A stretch of 64,000 nucleotides of DNA from Cytobacillus firmus (GTDB taxonomy: Bacteria > Bacillota > Bacilli > Bacillales > Cytobacillaceae): contig NZ_CP086235.1 in the NCBI RefSeq assembly GCF_023612095.1, positions 1,199,001 through 1,263,000 on the forward strand. The letters are read 5' to 3'. Under the pieces are notes generated by a model. The model was not told the origin of the DNA. It was given only the letters and a program-made list of their open reading frames with translations, and did not search any database. Of the stretch, positions 20,035-30,014 are shown piece by piece. Made by a program: the position numbers and the translations under genes. Position 1 is the stretch's first letter, and each line of letters starts with the position of its first letter.

Positions 20035-22404
20035 ATGTTACATTCAAGAACGCGGTGGATTGTTCGGCAAACAGAGGACGATAAAGTACAGCGGCTTTCA
20101 AAGGAACTGAATATTTCTCCTCTTGCAGCATCGCTGTTAATTAATCGCGGAATGGATACCGTTGATTCAGCGCGGTATTTTCTGATGGATAATGAGCAGG
20201 AATTTCATGATCCTTTTTTAATGACAGATATGGCAATTGCTGTTTCCAGAATAAAAGAAGCTATTGAAAAACAGGAACCTATTTTAATTTTTGGTGATTA
20301 TGATGCGGATGGTGTGACAAGCACTTCTGTCATGATGATGGCACTTAGAGATCTCGGTGCTGATGTCCAATTCTACATACCGAATCGTTTTACGGAAGGC
20401 TATGGGCCAAATGTCCCGGCTTTTGAACATGCAGCTGAAATCGGCATCCGTTTAATTATTACTGTAGATACTGGAATCTCTGCTGTAAATGAAGCAAAAG
20501 CTGCAAAAGAGCTGGGAATGGATTTGATCATTACAGATCACCATGAGCCCGGCCCTGAGCTTCCTGAAGCATTGGCCATTGTGCATCCTAAGCATCCGGA
20601 GAGCAGATACCCATTCCGGGAACTTGCCGGTGTTGGGGTAGCCTTTAAGCTTGCACATGCGCTTTATGGTGAAATGCCTGAACACCTTTTGGAAATAGCT
20701 GCGATCGGCACAATTGCTGACCTGGTTTCCTTAACGGGAGAAAACAGACTTATTGCCAAGCGCGGAATTCAAAAGCTGAAATCAACTAAAAATACAGGCT
20801 TGAATGCCTTGTTTAAAGCGGCACGAATCGAGCTTCCATCCATTAGTGAAGAAACGATCGGCTTTACAATCGGCCCTCGCCTCAATGCAGCCGGAAGGCT
20901 TGAGAGCGCTGATCCTGCTGTGGATCTGCTTCTGACAAATGATTCTTATGAAGCACAAGCCATTGCCGAAGAAATTGAAATGCTGAATAAAGAGAGGCAA
21001 GCTATTGTCAATGACATTGCAGGACAAGCGATTTCAGAGGTTGAAACAAATTTCCCAATCAGTGAGAATTCAGTTATTGTTGTCGGGAAAGAAGGCTGGA
21101 ACGCCGGGGTAATCGGAATTGTAGCTTCGAAACTTGTTGAAAAGTTTTACCGGCCGGCAATTGTTCTTAGCTATGACAATGAAAAAGGGCTTGCGAAGGG
21201 TTCAGCAAGAAGTATAGAAGGATTTGATCTGTTCAAAAATCTTTCTGAATGCAGGGATATCCTGCCCCACTTTGGAGGGCACCCGATGGCAGCAGGAATG
21301 ACTTTATCCATTGATTCGGTTGATGAACTGAGAAGCAGACTGAATACTCTTGCAAATGAACAGCTGTCTGAGGAAGATTTTATTCCTGTAACTTCTATTG
21401 ATGGGGTTTTCCATTTAAAAGATATCAATCTTTCTTCTATTGCAGAGATGCAGCTGCTTGCTCCATTTGGGATGGGAAATGCAAAACCAAAAGTAATGAT
21501 AAAAGATGCTAATATTTCAGCTATGAGAAAGATCGGATCTGAACAAAACCATATTAAAGTCACAATCGAGAATGATGGATCTTCACTCGATGGCATCGGT
21601 TTTGGGCTTGGGCATTTGCATGAGCATATTTCACCATACTCCAAGCTGTCAGTTATCGGTGAATTATCCATTAATGAATGGAATAACATTAAAAAGCCGC
21701 AAATTTTCCTGCAGGATATGGCGGTAAACTCGTGGCAGCTGTTTGATATCCGGAGTTTAAAACGGCTTGAAAGACTTCAAAGTGTCATTCCTGAGACAAA
21801 CACAACCTGGGTATTTTTTAATGATGAATATATTTCCAAATATAAGACATTTGCAGGGGAAAACATGGTGAAAATAACATCTGCAGAAGACGCTGAAACC
21901 ATAAAAATAGAAGGTTCAAATGTAGTACTGGCTGACTTGCCGCCTTCAAAGGAAATTCTTGCACAGGTTTTCTCAGGGAAAAAACCTGCCAGAGTTTATG
22001 CTCATTTCTATAAAGAAGACAGTGACTTTTTCAGCACAATACCAACAAGAGACCACTTTAAATGGTATTTTGCCCTGATTGCTAAAAAAGGCTCAATTGA
22101 TATCAGGCGTCATGGGAATGATATAGCCAAGCATAAGGGATGGAGCAGGGAGACGGTAGATTTTATGTCTCAAGTGTTTTTTGAATTGGAATTTGTTAAA
22201 ATTAATAATGGTGTCATTTCGTTAAACAATACATCTACTAAACGTGATTTAGCTGATTCACGAACTTATCAGCTTAAACAGGCACAATACACTCTTGAGA
22301 GCGATTTGCTCTATTCATCCTTTCAGCAGCTCAAAGACTGGTTTGATGAAGTTATGCAAGGGGCTGTAAAACTTGAGGAGGCAAAGGAAGAAAAATGGAC
22401 TTAA
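20035..22404 (+). CDS. recJ: Single-stranded-DNA-specific exonuclease RecJ
   Basis: 5'-3' ssDNA exonuclease for recombination and mismatch/base-excision repair. The protein is 789 aa, the long Firmicute form with an extra C-terminal domain. DHH-phosphoesterase motifs are visible: [16 protein letters not shown] (motif I), [22 protein letters not shown] (DHH) and [12 protein letters not shown], then the DHHA1 region [21 protein letters not shown] and [11 protein letters not shown]. The start is ATG at 20035 after GAGGGGTGAACGT and just downstream of a strong promoter. It overlaps apt by 10 bases. Confidence 0.97.
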   Translation: MLHSRTRWIVRQTEDDKVQRLSKELNISPLAASLLINRGMDTVDSARYFLMDNEQEFHDPFLMTDMAIAVSRIKEAIEKQEPILIFGDYDADGVTSTSVMMMALRDLGADVQFYIPNRFTEGYGPNVPAFEHAAEIGIRLIITVDTGISAVNEAKAAKELGMDLIITDHHEPGPELPEALAIVHPKHPESRYPFRELAGVGVAFKLAHALYGEMPEHLLEIAAIGTIADLVSLTGENRLIAKRGIQKLKSTKNTGLNALFKAARIELPSISEETIGFTIGPRLNAAGRLESADPAVDLLLTNDSYEAQAIAEEIEMLNKERQAIVNDIAGQAISEVETNFPISENSVIVVGKEGWNAGVIGIVASKLVEKFYRPAIVLSYDNEKGLAKGSARSIEGFDLFKNLSECRDILPHFGGHPMAAGMTLSIDSVDELRSRLNTLANEQLSEEDFIPVTSIDGVFHLKDINLSSIAEMQLLAPFGMGNAKPKVMIKDANISAMRKIGSEQNHIKVTIENDGSSLDGIGFGLGHLHEHISPYSKLSVIGELSINEWNNIKKPQIFLQDMAVNSWQLFDIRSLKRLERLQSVIPETNTTWVFFNDEYISKYKTFAGENMVKITSAEDAETIKIEGSNVVLADLPPSKEILAQVFSGKKPARVYAHFYKEDSDFFSTIPTRDHFKWYFALIAKKGSIDIRRHGNDIAKHKGWSRETVDFMSQVFFELEFVKINNGVISLNNTSTKRDLADSRTYQLKQAQYTLESDLLYSSFQQLKDWFDEVMQGAVKLEEAKEEKWT

Positions 22405-22907
22405 AACAGTATATAACAATTGTAGAAGATTGGCCGAAGCCAGGCATTAAATTTAAAGATATTACAACCCTTATGGACAACGGTGATGCGTATAAATATG
22501 CTACTGATCAAATTGTTGAATATGCACGCGAAAAGAAGATTGACCTGGTTGTCGGCCCTGAAGCCCGCGGATTCATCATCGGGTGCCCTGTGGCTTATTC
22601 TTTAGGTGTAGGCTTTGCCCCAGTCCGCAAAGAAGGTAAACTTCCACGTGAAACAGTCAAGGTTAATTATGGCCTTGAATATGGCAAAGACGTATTAACC
22701 ATTCATAGGGATGCCATCAAGCCAGGGCAAAGAGTCCTGATCACTGATGACCTCCTTGCAACAGGCGGAACAATCGATGCAACCATCCAGCTGGTTGAAG
22801 AACTAGGCGGTGTAGTGGCAGGAATTGCATTCCTTATCGAGTTAACATACCTTGACGGACGTAAAAAGCTCGACGACTACGACATTCTGACATTAATGCA
22901 GTATTAA
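22395..22907 (+). CDS. apt: Adenine phosphoribosyltransferase
   Basis: Salvages adenine with PRPP to make AMP. The protein is 170 aa with the PRPP-binding loop [13 protein letters not shown] (about residues 115-127) and [19 protein letters not shown] 22395 overlaps the end of recJ by 10 bases, so the two are probably coupled, as in other bacilli. A terminator follows at once. Confidence 0.97.
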   Translation: MDLKQYITIVEDWPKPGIKFKDITTLMDNGDAYKYATDQIVEYAREKKIDLVVGPEARGFIIGCPVAYSLGVGFAPVRKEGKLPRETVKVNYGLEYGKDVLTIHRDAIKPGQRVLITDDLLATGGTIDATIQLVEELGGVVAGIAFLIELTYLDGRKKLDDYDILTLMQY

Positions 22908-22920
22908 TTTCCTTATACAA

Positions 22921-22951
22921 AGAGAGCGCCAGACGAAATGGTGCTCTTTTT
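22921..22951 (+). terminator. Intrinsic terminator after apt
   Basis: GAGCGCC (22924-22930) pairs with GGTGCTC (22940-22946, one G-T pair), followed by T5, 14 bases after the apt stop. Confidence 0.8.
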
Positions 22952-22955
22952 AATT

Positions 22956-23161
22956 GGCTATTTTCGCAAGGTTTGTTGCTATTTATATATTATTTACTGA
23001 GTTGATTGGAGCGTGAGATCCTCGAAAATGCATTCGCATTTTCTTCGTGCGGTGTTTTTTCGGGGAAGTTTATTCAACGTCCCGCGGAAAGCGAGCAACC
23101 TGGAGCGGAAATCAACGGGCAACATTAATAGGTGAAAACAACAATTTATACGAAAAGAGCC
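22956..23161 (+). repeat. Structured intergenic repeat, copy A (diverged core)
   Basis: The core 23001-23116 begins GTTGATTGGAGCG and ends CCTGGAGCGGAAATCAAC, as in the copies at 39233 and 50635. Outer arms GGCTATTTTCGCAAGG...TTGTTG (from 22956) and CAACAATTTATACGAAAAGAGCC (to 23161) are inverted repeats of each other, giving a MITE-like palindrome of about 206 bp. The interior of this copy differs from the other two, for example an AAAATGCATTCGCATTTT stretch. It lies between apt and relA; the rest of the gap to 23413 is AT-rich with no gene seen. Confidence 0.75.
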
Positions 23162-23413
23162 TTTTAATTTTTTAAAAATAGTATTTAAAGGGTTTCCAAA
23201 TCCATTTCTGGAAAAACAATAAAGGAATTAGGACAAAAAACGACAAAATTTTTGTTATTCCCATAAAAATAACAGTCTATCCCTTTACATCTTCACTTTT
23301 TTTTTCGATAATAGTAGCAATATTAATTTTTTTAATAACTTGTTATTTATGACCATTTTCAAAATTATTACATTATGCAACTGCATAAAATTCAGGGAGA
23401 TAAAGGTGATTCC

Positions 23414-25608
23414 ATGGCGAACGATCAAGTTCTGACCGCCGAGCAAGTCATCAACAGGGCAAAAGAATATTTAAACGATGAGCATGCAGAGCTTGTTAAA
23501 AAAGCATACGAGTTTGCCAAGCATGCCCATCGTGAACAATATAGAAAATCCGGTGAACCATACATCATCCATCCAATCCAGGTAGCAGGCATACTTGCTG
23601 ATCTTGAGATGGATCCATCTACGATTGCAGCCGGCTTTCTTCACGATGTGGTTGAAGACACCGAAGTCTCATTGGAGAATATCGAAGAAGCCTTCAATTC
23701 AGAAGTGGCCATGCTTGTCGATGGTGTAACAAAGCTGGGGAAAATTAAATATAAATCTCAGGAAGAGCAGCAGGCTGAAAACCACCGGAAAATGTTTGTG
23801 GCTATGGCCCAGGACATCCGTGTAATCCTGATTAAGCTTGCTGACCGCCTTCACAATATGCGGACACTCAAGCATCTGCCGGCTGAAAAGCAGCGCCGCA
23901 TTTCAAATGAAACACTTGAAATCTTTGCGCCTCTTGCCCATAGGCTTGGAATCTCCAAGATTAAGTGGGAGCTTGAAGATACAGCCTTGAGGTACCTAAA
24001 TCCGCAGCAGTATTACCGGATTGTAAACCTGATGAAGAAAAAAGGGCGGAGCGGGAAGAGTATTTAGATGATGTAATCAATGTTATGAGGAGCAGAATGT
24101 CAGAGGTCTCGATTAAATCAGAAATCTCGGTACGCCTGAAGCATATTTACAGCATCTACCGTAAAATGGCCCTTCAAAATAAGCAATTCAATGAGATATA
24201 TGATTTGCTGGCTGTACGCATTGTTGTAAACAGCATTAAGGATTGCTATGCGGTTCTCGGGATTATTCATACTTGCTGGAAGCCAATGCCCGGCCGTTTC
24301 AAAGATTATATTGCAATGCCTAAACAGAATATGTATCAGTCACTTCATACTACGGTTATCGGACCAAAGGGCGACCCTCTGGAAGTCCAGATCCGCACTA
24401 TGGATATGCACAGAATTGCTGAGTTTGGTATTGCTGCACATTGGGCTTATAAAGAAGGAAAAAGAGTGAATGAGGGCTCTTCTTTCGAGGAGAAGCTGAC
24501 ATGGTTCCGTGAAATACTTGAATTCCAGGATGATGCAGCCAATGCTGAAGAATTCATGGAATCATTGAAAATTGATTTGTTTTCCGATATGGTGTTTGTG
24601 TTTACTCCCAAAGGGGACGTCATCGAGCTTCCTTCCGGGTCAGTCCCGATTGACTTTGCTTACCGGATACATTCGGAAATAGGAAACAAGACTATCGGCG
24701 CCAAAGTGAATGGGAAAATGGTAACCCTGGATTATAAGCTGAAAACCGGGGATATCATTGAAATTCTGACATCCAAGCATTCCTATGGGCCAAGTAAAGA
24801 CTGGCTGAAGCTGGCTCAGACTTCACAGGCAAAAAATAGAATTCGGACGTTCTTCAAAAAGCAAAGAAAAGAAGAAAATGTGGAAAAAGGGAAAGAGCTT
24901 GTTGAACGGGAAATCCGCAATATGGAATTTGAGCTGAAGGAAATCCTGACACCTGATAATGTCAAAAGGATTGCAGAGAAATTTAATTTCGCTACTGAGG
25001 AAGATATGTATGCTGCTGTTGGCTATAATGGGGTAACAGCCCTTCAGGTTGCCAACAGGCTTACAGAAAAATGGCGCAAGAAGCGCGACCTTGAACAAAC
25101 CTCCGATATTACAAATGCTGTTTCGGAACTAAAGACATTTACTTCAGCGAAAAAACGCGAATCCGGTGTCCGGGTTTCAGGCATAGATAACCTGCTCATT
25201 CGCCTTTCCCGCTGCTGTAATCCTGTCCCGGGGGATGAAATCGTCGGGTTTATTACAAAGGGCAGAGGTGTCTCTGTACACCGTGATGATTGCCCTAATA
25301 TCGAAACGGATGATGCGAAACAAAGGCTCATCCCGGTAGAGTGGGAAACAGCATTAAATGACCGGAAAGAATATAATGTTGAAATAGAAATTACCGGTTA
25401 TGACCGTAGAGGTTTATTGAACGAGGTTCTTCAGGCTGTTAATGAAACGAAAACCAACATTTCAGCCGTATCGGGCCGTTCGGACCGAAACAAATCAGCA
25501 ACGATCAATATGTCCATTGCTATACACAATGTAAGCCACCTGCAAAGGGTTGTAGAGCGGATAAAGCAAATCCCTGATATTTACGCGGTAAGAAGGATTA
25601 TGAACTAA
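23414..25608 (+). CDS. relA: Bifunctional (p)ppGpp synthetase/hydrolase RelA, interrupted by a one-base frameshift
   Basis: Long Rel/SpoT enzyme controlling the stringent response. In order: HD hydrolase domain with [12 protein letters not shown] and [14 protein letters not shown], synthetase domain with [17 protein letters not shown] and [22 protein letters not shown] domain ([19 protein letters not shown]), a zinc-finger-like segment ([16 protein letters not shown]) and a C-terminal ACT domain. ATG 23414 follows AAAGGTGATTCC. At about 24034-24040 (AAGAAAAAAGGG) one A is missing: the first frame ends at 24067, and the other continues [19 protein letters not shown] without a gap. Restored length is about 731 aa, normal for Bacillus RelA. 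Sequencing error is more likely than a real null mutation. Confidence 0.93.
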
Positions 25609-25622
25609 AGGGAGCAGATAGA

Positions 25623-26063
25623 ATGCGTGTTGTAGTGCAGCGAAGCAAAGAAGCCAGTGTAACGGTGGACGGAGAAACCGTTGGAAGCATCAAAAAGGGG
25701 TTTGTTTTGCTCGTTGGAGTCACCCATGAAGATAAAGAAGAGGACGCAGCATTTCTGGCTGATAAGATTGCCAATCTTCGCGTCTTTGAAGATGATGCCG
25801 GCAAAATGAATCTATCACTGCTCGATCAGAAAGGTGAAATTCTTTCAGTTTCGCAATTTACACTGTATGGAGATTGCCGAAAGGGCAGACGGCCCAATTT
25901 CATGGATGCGGCCAAGCCTGCGCATGCCGTGAAAATCTATAATGCTTTCAACCGGTTTCTGAAAGCTAAAGGCCTGAAAGTCGAAACAGGTGAATTCGGC
26001 GCCATGATGGATGTTCAGTTAACCAACGATGGGCCAGTTACCTTAATCTTAGAAAGCAAATAA
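25623..26063 (+). CDS. dtd: D-aminoacyl-tRNA deacylase
   Basis: Removes D-amino acids mischarged onto tRNA. The protein is 146 aa with family motifs [31 protein letters not shown] (SQFTLYG active-site stretch) and the C-terminal [13 protein letters not shown] (the GP cis-dipeptide). ATG 25623 lies 15 bases after the relA stop, after GGGAGCAGATAG, in the standard relA-dtd pair. Confidence 0.97.
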   Translation: MRVVVQRSKEASVTVDGETVGSIKKGFVLLVGVTHEDKEEDAAFLADKIANLRVFEDDAGKMNLSLLDQKGEILSVSQFTLYGDCRKGRRPNFMDAAKPAHAVKIYNAFNRFLKAKGLKVETGEFGAMMDVQLTNDGPVTLILESK

Positions 26064-26070
26064 TGAAAGC

Positions 26071-26111
26071 AAAAAGCCCCGGCATCCCAATTTGAGTGCC
26101 GGGGCTTTTTT
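26071..26111. terminator. Bidirectional terminator between dtd and the amidase gene
   Basis: AAAAAGCCCCGGCA (26071-26084) and TGCCGGGGCTTTTTT (26097-26111) form a long GC-rich stem with A and T tracts on both sides, serving both convergent genes. Confidence 0.95.
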
Positions 26112-26112
26112 G

Positions 26113-27858
26113 CTAATTCTTAAAATAGCGGGCAAGTCCCTGATAAATTCCTGCTGCTGCTGATTGCTGATACTGTGCAGAAGCAATCAGGGCTTCTTCT
26201 GCCGGATTGCTTAGATATCCAAGTTCAATCAGAACGGCATTCCGTTTGTTCTCCCTGATTACATGGTAGTCTCCGACTCTATATCCCCGATCTCTCAGGT
26301 TTGTCATCGCAGTTACATTGGAGTGGATATTGGCAGCGATTTCCTTTTGGAAAGGATGATAGTAATAGGTAGTCGCTCCCCGAGCAGTCCGGTCCGGCGT
26401 GCTGTCATAATGAATGCTGATAAAAGCATCTGCATTATGATGATGTGAAATGCCTACTCTCGAAGGCAGCGGCAAATAGGTATCTCCGCTCCTGGTCAGA
26501 ATGACATTAGCACCTGCAGCCCTTAATTTTTCGGCAAGCACTTGAGCGGTCCTGATAGTAATGTCCTTTTCACGTGTCCCTCTTGCTCCTGTTGTCCCGT
26601 TATCACGGCCTCCATGACCGGGATCAATCACAATAGTTTTATTATTCAGGTGCTTTTCCGCTCCCGGCTTTGTTACTGCAGGTGCAGATCCTTCAACTGA
26701 AACGATCCAGCCTGCTACAAAACCCTTTCCGCCGTTTGGCAGGCGAATTTCATACCAATCATTATTCAGATTGATAATCTCGAAGCTGTCCCCTTTATTT
26801 GCCCTGTGGACGACACCTGACTGGGTACTCGCTTTTTTTCTAATATTTGATCCGTTATGTAAGATAATTGCAGAACTGCCGTTTATATTTTGCTGAGAGG
26901 AGCCGGAGTTCTTTTCGGCTGTTATGTCTATGAACCAGCTTGCCGCCCATCCATAAGAACCAGGCTGATATTCAATCTTTACCCAATTATTAGCTTCTTC
27001 AAGAATGGAGAAAGCTTGGCCTTTGGCAACTGAACCAATTGGTTTTCCATTTAACGATGCTTTGTTTCTTACGGTTAAAGTGGTTGCTGTTACAGTGCCG
27101 GTTTTTCCGGATGAAGCCTGTTTTGGTTTGCTTTCTGATTGTGAGGATTGAACCGTAATATATTGGCTGCTGATCCATCCTGTATTTCCTGAGAAAGAGA
27201 TTTCTGTCCAGCTGTTATTTTGAGAAAGAACCGCAACTGTCTCACCCGAATTAAGTTTGCCGATGATGTCACTTTGAAGAGAAGGCTTATTTCTCACATT
27301 TAGAGAGTTTGCCGTGATAGTCCCGGTTTGGCTGCTGCCGGATGAACTTTTCTTTGGTGTGCTGCTGAATTTGATAAATTCAGTTGCCACCCATCCATCT
27401 CCATATGGAGTTTGAATCTTAACCCAGCTTCCTTCTGTGCTCTTGACCTTATAGGCTGTTCCTTTTTGGATGGTCCCCAGAACGCCGTAACTTGTACCAG
27501 GACCCTTTCTCACCCTAAGGCCATCTGTTGTGATAACTGCCTGGGAATTTTCACCTGCCGTTTTTTCTCCTGTCTGATTTGAAGTCAAATTGGAAACAAG
27601 CCAGCTTGCGACATATCCATTTTCCCCCTGGAAATTAATTTTAATCCACTCTCCTTCACGGGAAAGGATGTTAAATTGATCTCCTTTCTGGGCTTGTCCC
27701 AGAATGGGGTAGCTTAAACCAGGTCCTTGACGGACGTTAAGATTGCTGGTGGTGATTGTTACAGAACTGTTTTCAGCTTTAACCTGTGTTTCCGTCTGTG
27801 TTATGCCGGCAAAAAGCATTAGGCATATCACGAGAATAAGTGGCTTTCTTTTCTTCAA
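26113..27858 (-). CDS. N-acetylmuramoyl-L-alanine amidase with five SH3b domains (YrvJ-like)
   Basis: Secreted cell-wall hydrolase of 581 aa. The TTG at 27858 (KKRKPLILVICLMLFAGITQ, a signal peptide) is preceded by AAAGGAGG; upstream in-frame codons lack such a site. Five bacterial SH3 repeats follow, each with an NVR/TVRxGP-type motif (for example LNVRQGPGLSYPILG, LRVRKGPGTSYGVLG, LNVRNKPSLQSDIIG). The C-terminal Amidase_3 zinc domain has VIDPGHGGRDNGTTG, DAFISIHYDS and VLIELGYLSNPAEEAL, giving the His/Glu/His ligands and catalytic Glu. It cleaves the muramic acid-L-alanine bond. The position between dtd and hisS matches B. subtilis yrvJ. Confidence 0.93.
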   Translation of the reverse strand: MKKRKPLILVICLMLFAGITQTETQVKAENSSVTITTSNLNVRQGPGLSYPILGQAQKGDQFNILSREGEWIKINFQGENGYVASWLVSNLTSNQTGEKTAGENSQAVITTDGLRVRKGPGTSYGVLGTIQKGTAYKVKSTEGSWVKIQTPYGDGWVATEFIKFSSTPKKSSSGSSQTGTITANSLNVRNKPSLQSDIIGKLNSGETVAVLSQNNSWTEISFSGNTGWISSQYITVQSSQSESKPKQASSGKTGTVTATTLTVRNKASLNGKPIGSVAKGQAFSILEEANNWVKIEYQPGSYGWAASWFIDITAEKNSGSSQQNINGSSAIILHNGSNIRKKASTQSGVVHRANKGDSFEIINLNNDWYEIRLPNGGKGFVAGWIVSVEGSAPAVTKPGAEKHLNNKTIVIDPGHGGRDNGTTGARGTREKDITIRTAQVLAEKLRAAGANVILTRSGDTYLPLPSRVGISHHHNADAFISIHYDSTPDRTARGATTYYYHPFQKEIAANIHSNVTAMTNLRDRGYRVGDYHVIRENKRNAVLIELGYLSNPAEEALIASAQYQQSAAAGIYQGLARYFKN

Positions 27859-28086
27859 CAGGCCGCCTCCTTTCAAAATTAAAATCCTTATTAAAAGAAA
27901 AACAAACAAGGTGCCGGCAGTCAAGAGAACTTTGGTCCTAAAATACTTCTCCATCTTGTGCAATATCCCTTCTAATATCGGATTATCATCCATCATTTTT
28001 AGCTGGGAAATTAATTTTTCCCTTATGAAACATTTCAACTGAAAATGGCAAGAATAGAACAGACTACATAAAAAAGGGTGAGCACA

Positions 28087-28263
28087 ATGAGATTTGGAGA
28101 AAAAGGAATGTCTGCACAATCTGGTGAAAATCAGCTGTTTGGGGTGGATTTTCATGATTTTATACAAAAAGAACAGAACTCGAACATGATCGAACTCGCG
28201 TCAGAGTTTGGACTATCTCTCAGGGATGTAAGAAAACTGAAAAAAAGGCTGGAACGATCATAG
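28087..28263 (+). CDS. Small HTH-like protein of unknown function
   Basis: A 58-residue protein starting at ATG 28087 (MRFGEKGMSAQS) after AAAAGGGTGAGCACA. The C-terminal half, IELASEFGLSLRDVRKLKKRLERS, looks like a helix-turn-helix of the kind in sigma-factor region 4 or small transcription regulators. A comparable tiny gene lies in this place in other bacilli. DNA binding is inferred only from the helix pattern. Confidence 0.7.
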   Translation: MRFGEKGMSAQSGENQLFGVDFHDFIQKEQNSNMIELASEFGLSLRDVRKLKKRLERS

Positions 28264-28276
28264 CATGTTTTTAGTC

Positions 28277-28305
28277 TTGACATTGAAGGAAATGCTCCGT
28301 ATTAT
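28277..28305 (+). promoter_or_regulatory. Sigma-A promoter for the hisS-aspS T-box transcript
   Basis: TTGACA (28277-28282), 17-base spacer, TATTAT (28300-28305), about 80 bases before the start of the T-box stem I. Confidence 0.7.
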
Positions 28306-28384
28306 AATATAAATAAAATGACAAAACAATTAAATGTCTAGCTGCAGCGCCAGACCAAGGCGTTCATGCTTTTCGATAATAAAC

Positions 28385-28650
28385 CATTGATGGAGAAGAG
28401 TAGTTAAACCCCACATGAAAAGAGAGAGAATGCCGCCCGGCTGAAAGCATTCTCACATGATGATTTAACGAAAGAACACTTCGTAGGTTTCTCTCTGAAA
28501 AGGATTCATCTTTAGTAGGAGCTGAACGTTAACAGGCGTTAACTGTAAAAGAGGAAGTCTATTTATAGGCTTCAACTAGGGTGGCACCACGGGAAAAACC
28601 AGACTCTCGTCCCTTGTATTTAATATACAAGGAGGCGGGGGTTTTTTTTG
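28385..28650 (+). promoter_or_regulatory. T-box riboswitch leader of hisS-aspS
   Basis: tRNA-sensing leader that reads uncharged tRNA and controls a terminator. The invariant T-box AGGGTGGCACCACGGG is at 28578-28593. Stem I begins near GATGGAGAAGAGTAG, with GTTAAA/TTTAAC and GAGAATG/CATTCTC pairs and an apical GGCTGAAAG loop. By fold, CAC at 28477-28479 is the best histidine specifier candidate; it was placed by hand and is less certain than the T-box itself. The competing terminator is CCTTGTAT-TTAAT-ATACAAGG...GGGGG plus T8 (about 28610-28649). Confidence 0.93.
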
Positions 28651-28714
28651 TTTTTACGATTGCAAATCTGAAATTTCATACATACTTATCATTTTGCATT
28701 AGGAGGTAATTTTT

Positions 28715-29989
28715 ATGTCAATTCGAATACCGAGGGGAACGCAGGACATTCTGCCGGGAGAAGTTGAGAAATGGCAATTGATTGAAGAGAAGGCAAGGGA
28801 GCTTTGTGAGAAGTTTCAATACCGTGAAATCAGGACACCAATATTCGAACATACAGAATTATTTCTTCGCAGTGTTGGAGATACAACGGATATTGTTCAA
28901 AAAGAGATGTACACATTTGAAGACCGCGGCGGCCGCAGTCTGACCCTTCGTCCTGAAGGAACAGCTTCAACTGTAAGATCATTTGTTGAGCATAAAATGC
29001 ATGGCGATGCAAGCCAGCCTGTAAAGCTTTACTATATGGGGCCTATGTTCCGTTATGAACGCCCACAGGCTGGTCGTTTCCGCCAGTTTGTCCAGTTCGG
29101 TGTCGAAGCGATCGGCAGTGCAGATCCGGCAATTGATGCAGAAGTAATTGCACTGGCAATGTCACTTTATAAAAGCATGGGTCTGCAAAAGCTTAAGTTG
29201 ATTGTGAACAGCCTTGGAGATAAAGAAAGCCGAACTGCACACAGAGAAGCCTTGGTCAACCACTTTAAGCCGCGGATTGGTGAGTTTTGCCAGGATTGCC
29301 AGAACCGTCTTGAGAAGAATCCAATGCGCATTCTGGACTGTAAACAAGATCGTGAACATGAACTTATGAAATCTGCTCCATCCATTTTAGATTTTTTAAA
29401 CGATTATTCCAAAACCTATTTCGAAAAGGTTCAAAAGTATCTAAAGAACCTGGATATTGACTTTACGGTCGATCCGAATCTTGTTCGCGGCCTGGATTAC
29501 TACAATCATACAGCTTTTGAAATTATGAGTGATTCCGAAGGTTTCGGAGCTATTACTACTCTTTGCGGCGGCGGACGATACAATGGCCTCACTGAGGAAA
29601 TTGGCGGTCCTGAAGCGCCGGGAATCGGGTTTGCTTTAAGTATTGAGCGATTCATTGCTGCTCTTGAAGCGGAAAAGGTCGATCTGCCTCTTGCTAAGAG
29701 CATTGATTGCTACCTTGTCTCCCTTGGAGAGGAAGCTAAGGATTATACAGTCGGCCTTCTTCAAAAACTTCGGATGGCAGGATATTCTGCTGAAAAAGAT
29801 TATCTTGACAGAAAAATTAAAGCGCAGTTTAAAGCGGCAGACCGCTCGAATGCGAAATTTGTTGCTGTCCTGGGCGAAGATGAACTTAAAGCGAATAAAA
29901 TTAATGTAAAATCGATGGAATCAGGGGAGCAAACAGAGGTTGAACTTGATTCGTTTATAGAGAAGTTCACAGCACTTTATCAATCATAA
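28715..29989 (+). CDS. hisS: Histidyl-tRNA synthetase
   Basis: Class II aminoacyl-tRNA synthetase, 424 aa. Motif 2 is [22 protein letters not shown], the histidine motif [14 protein letters not shown] lies near residue 256, and motif 3 is [11 protein letters not shown]. The C-terminal anticodon-binding domain ends at 29989. ATG 28715 follows TTAGGAGGTAATTTTT. It is controlled by the T-box upstream and followed after 25 bases by aspS. Confidence 0.98.
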   Translation: MSIRIPRGTQDILPGEVEKWQLIEEKARELCEKFQYREIRTPIFEHTELFLRSVGDTTDIVQKEMYTFEDRGGRSLTLRPEGTASTVRSFVEHKMHGDASQPVKLYYMGPMFRYERPQAGRFRQFVQFGVEAIGSADPAIDAEVIALAMSLYKSMGLQKLKLIVNSLGDKESRTAHREALVNHFKPRIGEFCQDCQNRLEKNPMRILDCKQDREHELMKSAPSILDFLNDYSKTYFEKVQKYLKNLDIDFTVDPNLVRGLDYYNHTAFEIMSDSEGFGAITTLCGGGRYNGLTEEIGGPEAPGIGFALSIERFIAALEAEKVDLPLAKSIDCYLVSLGEEAKDYTVGLLQKLRMAGYSAEKDYLDRKIKAQFKAADRSNAKFVAVLGEDELKANKINVKSMESGEQTEVELDSFIEKFTALYQS

Positions 29990-30014
29990 ACTTGTGTTTA
30001 CAGGAGGAATTAGT

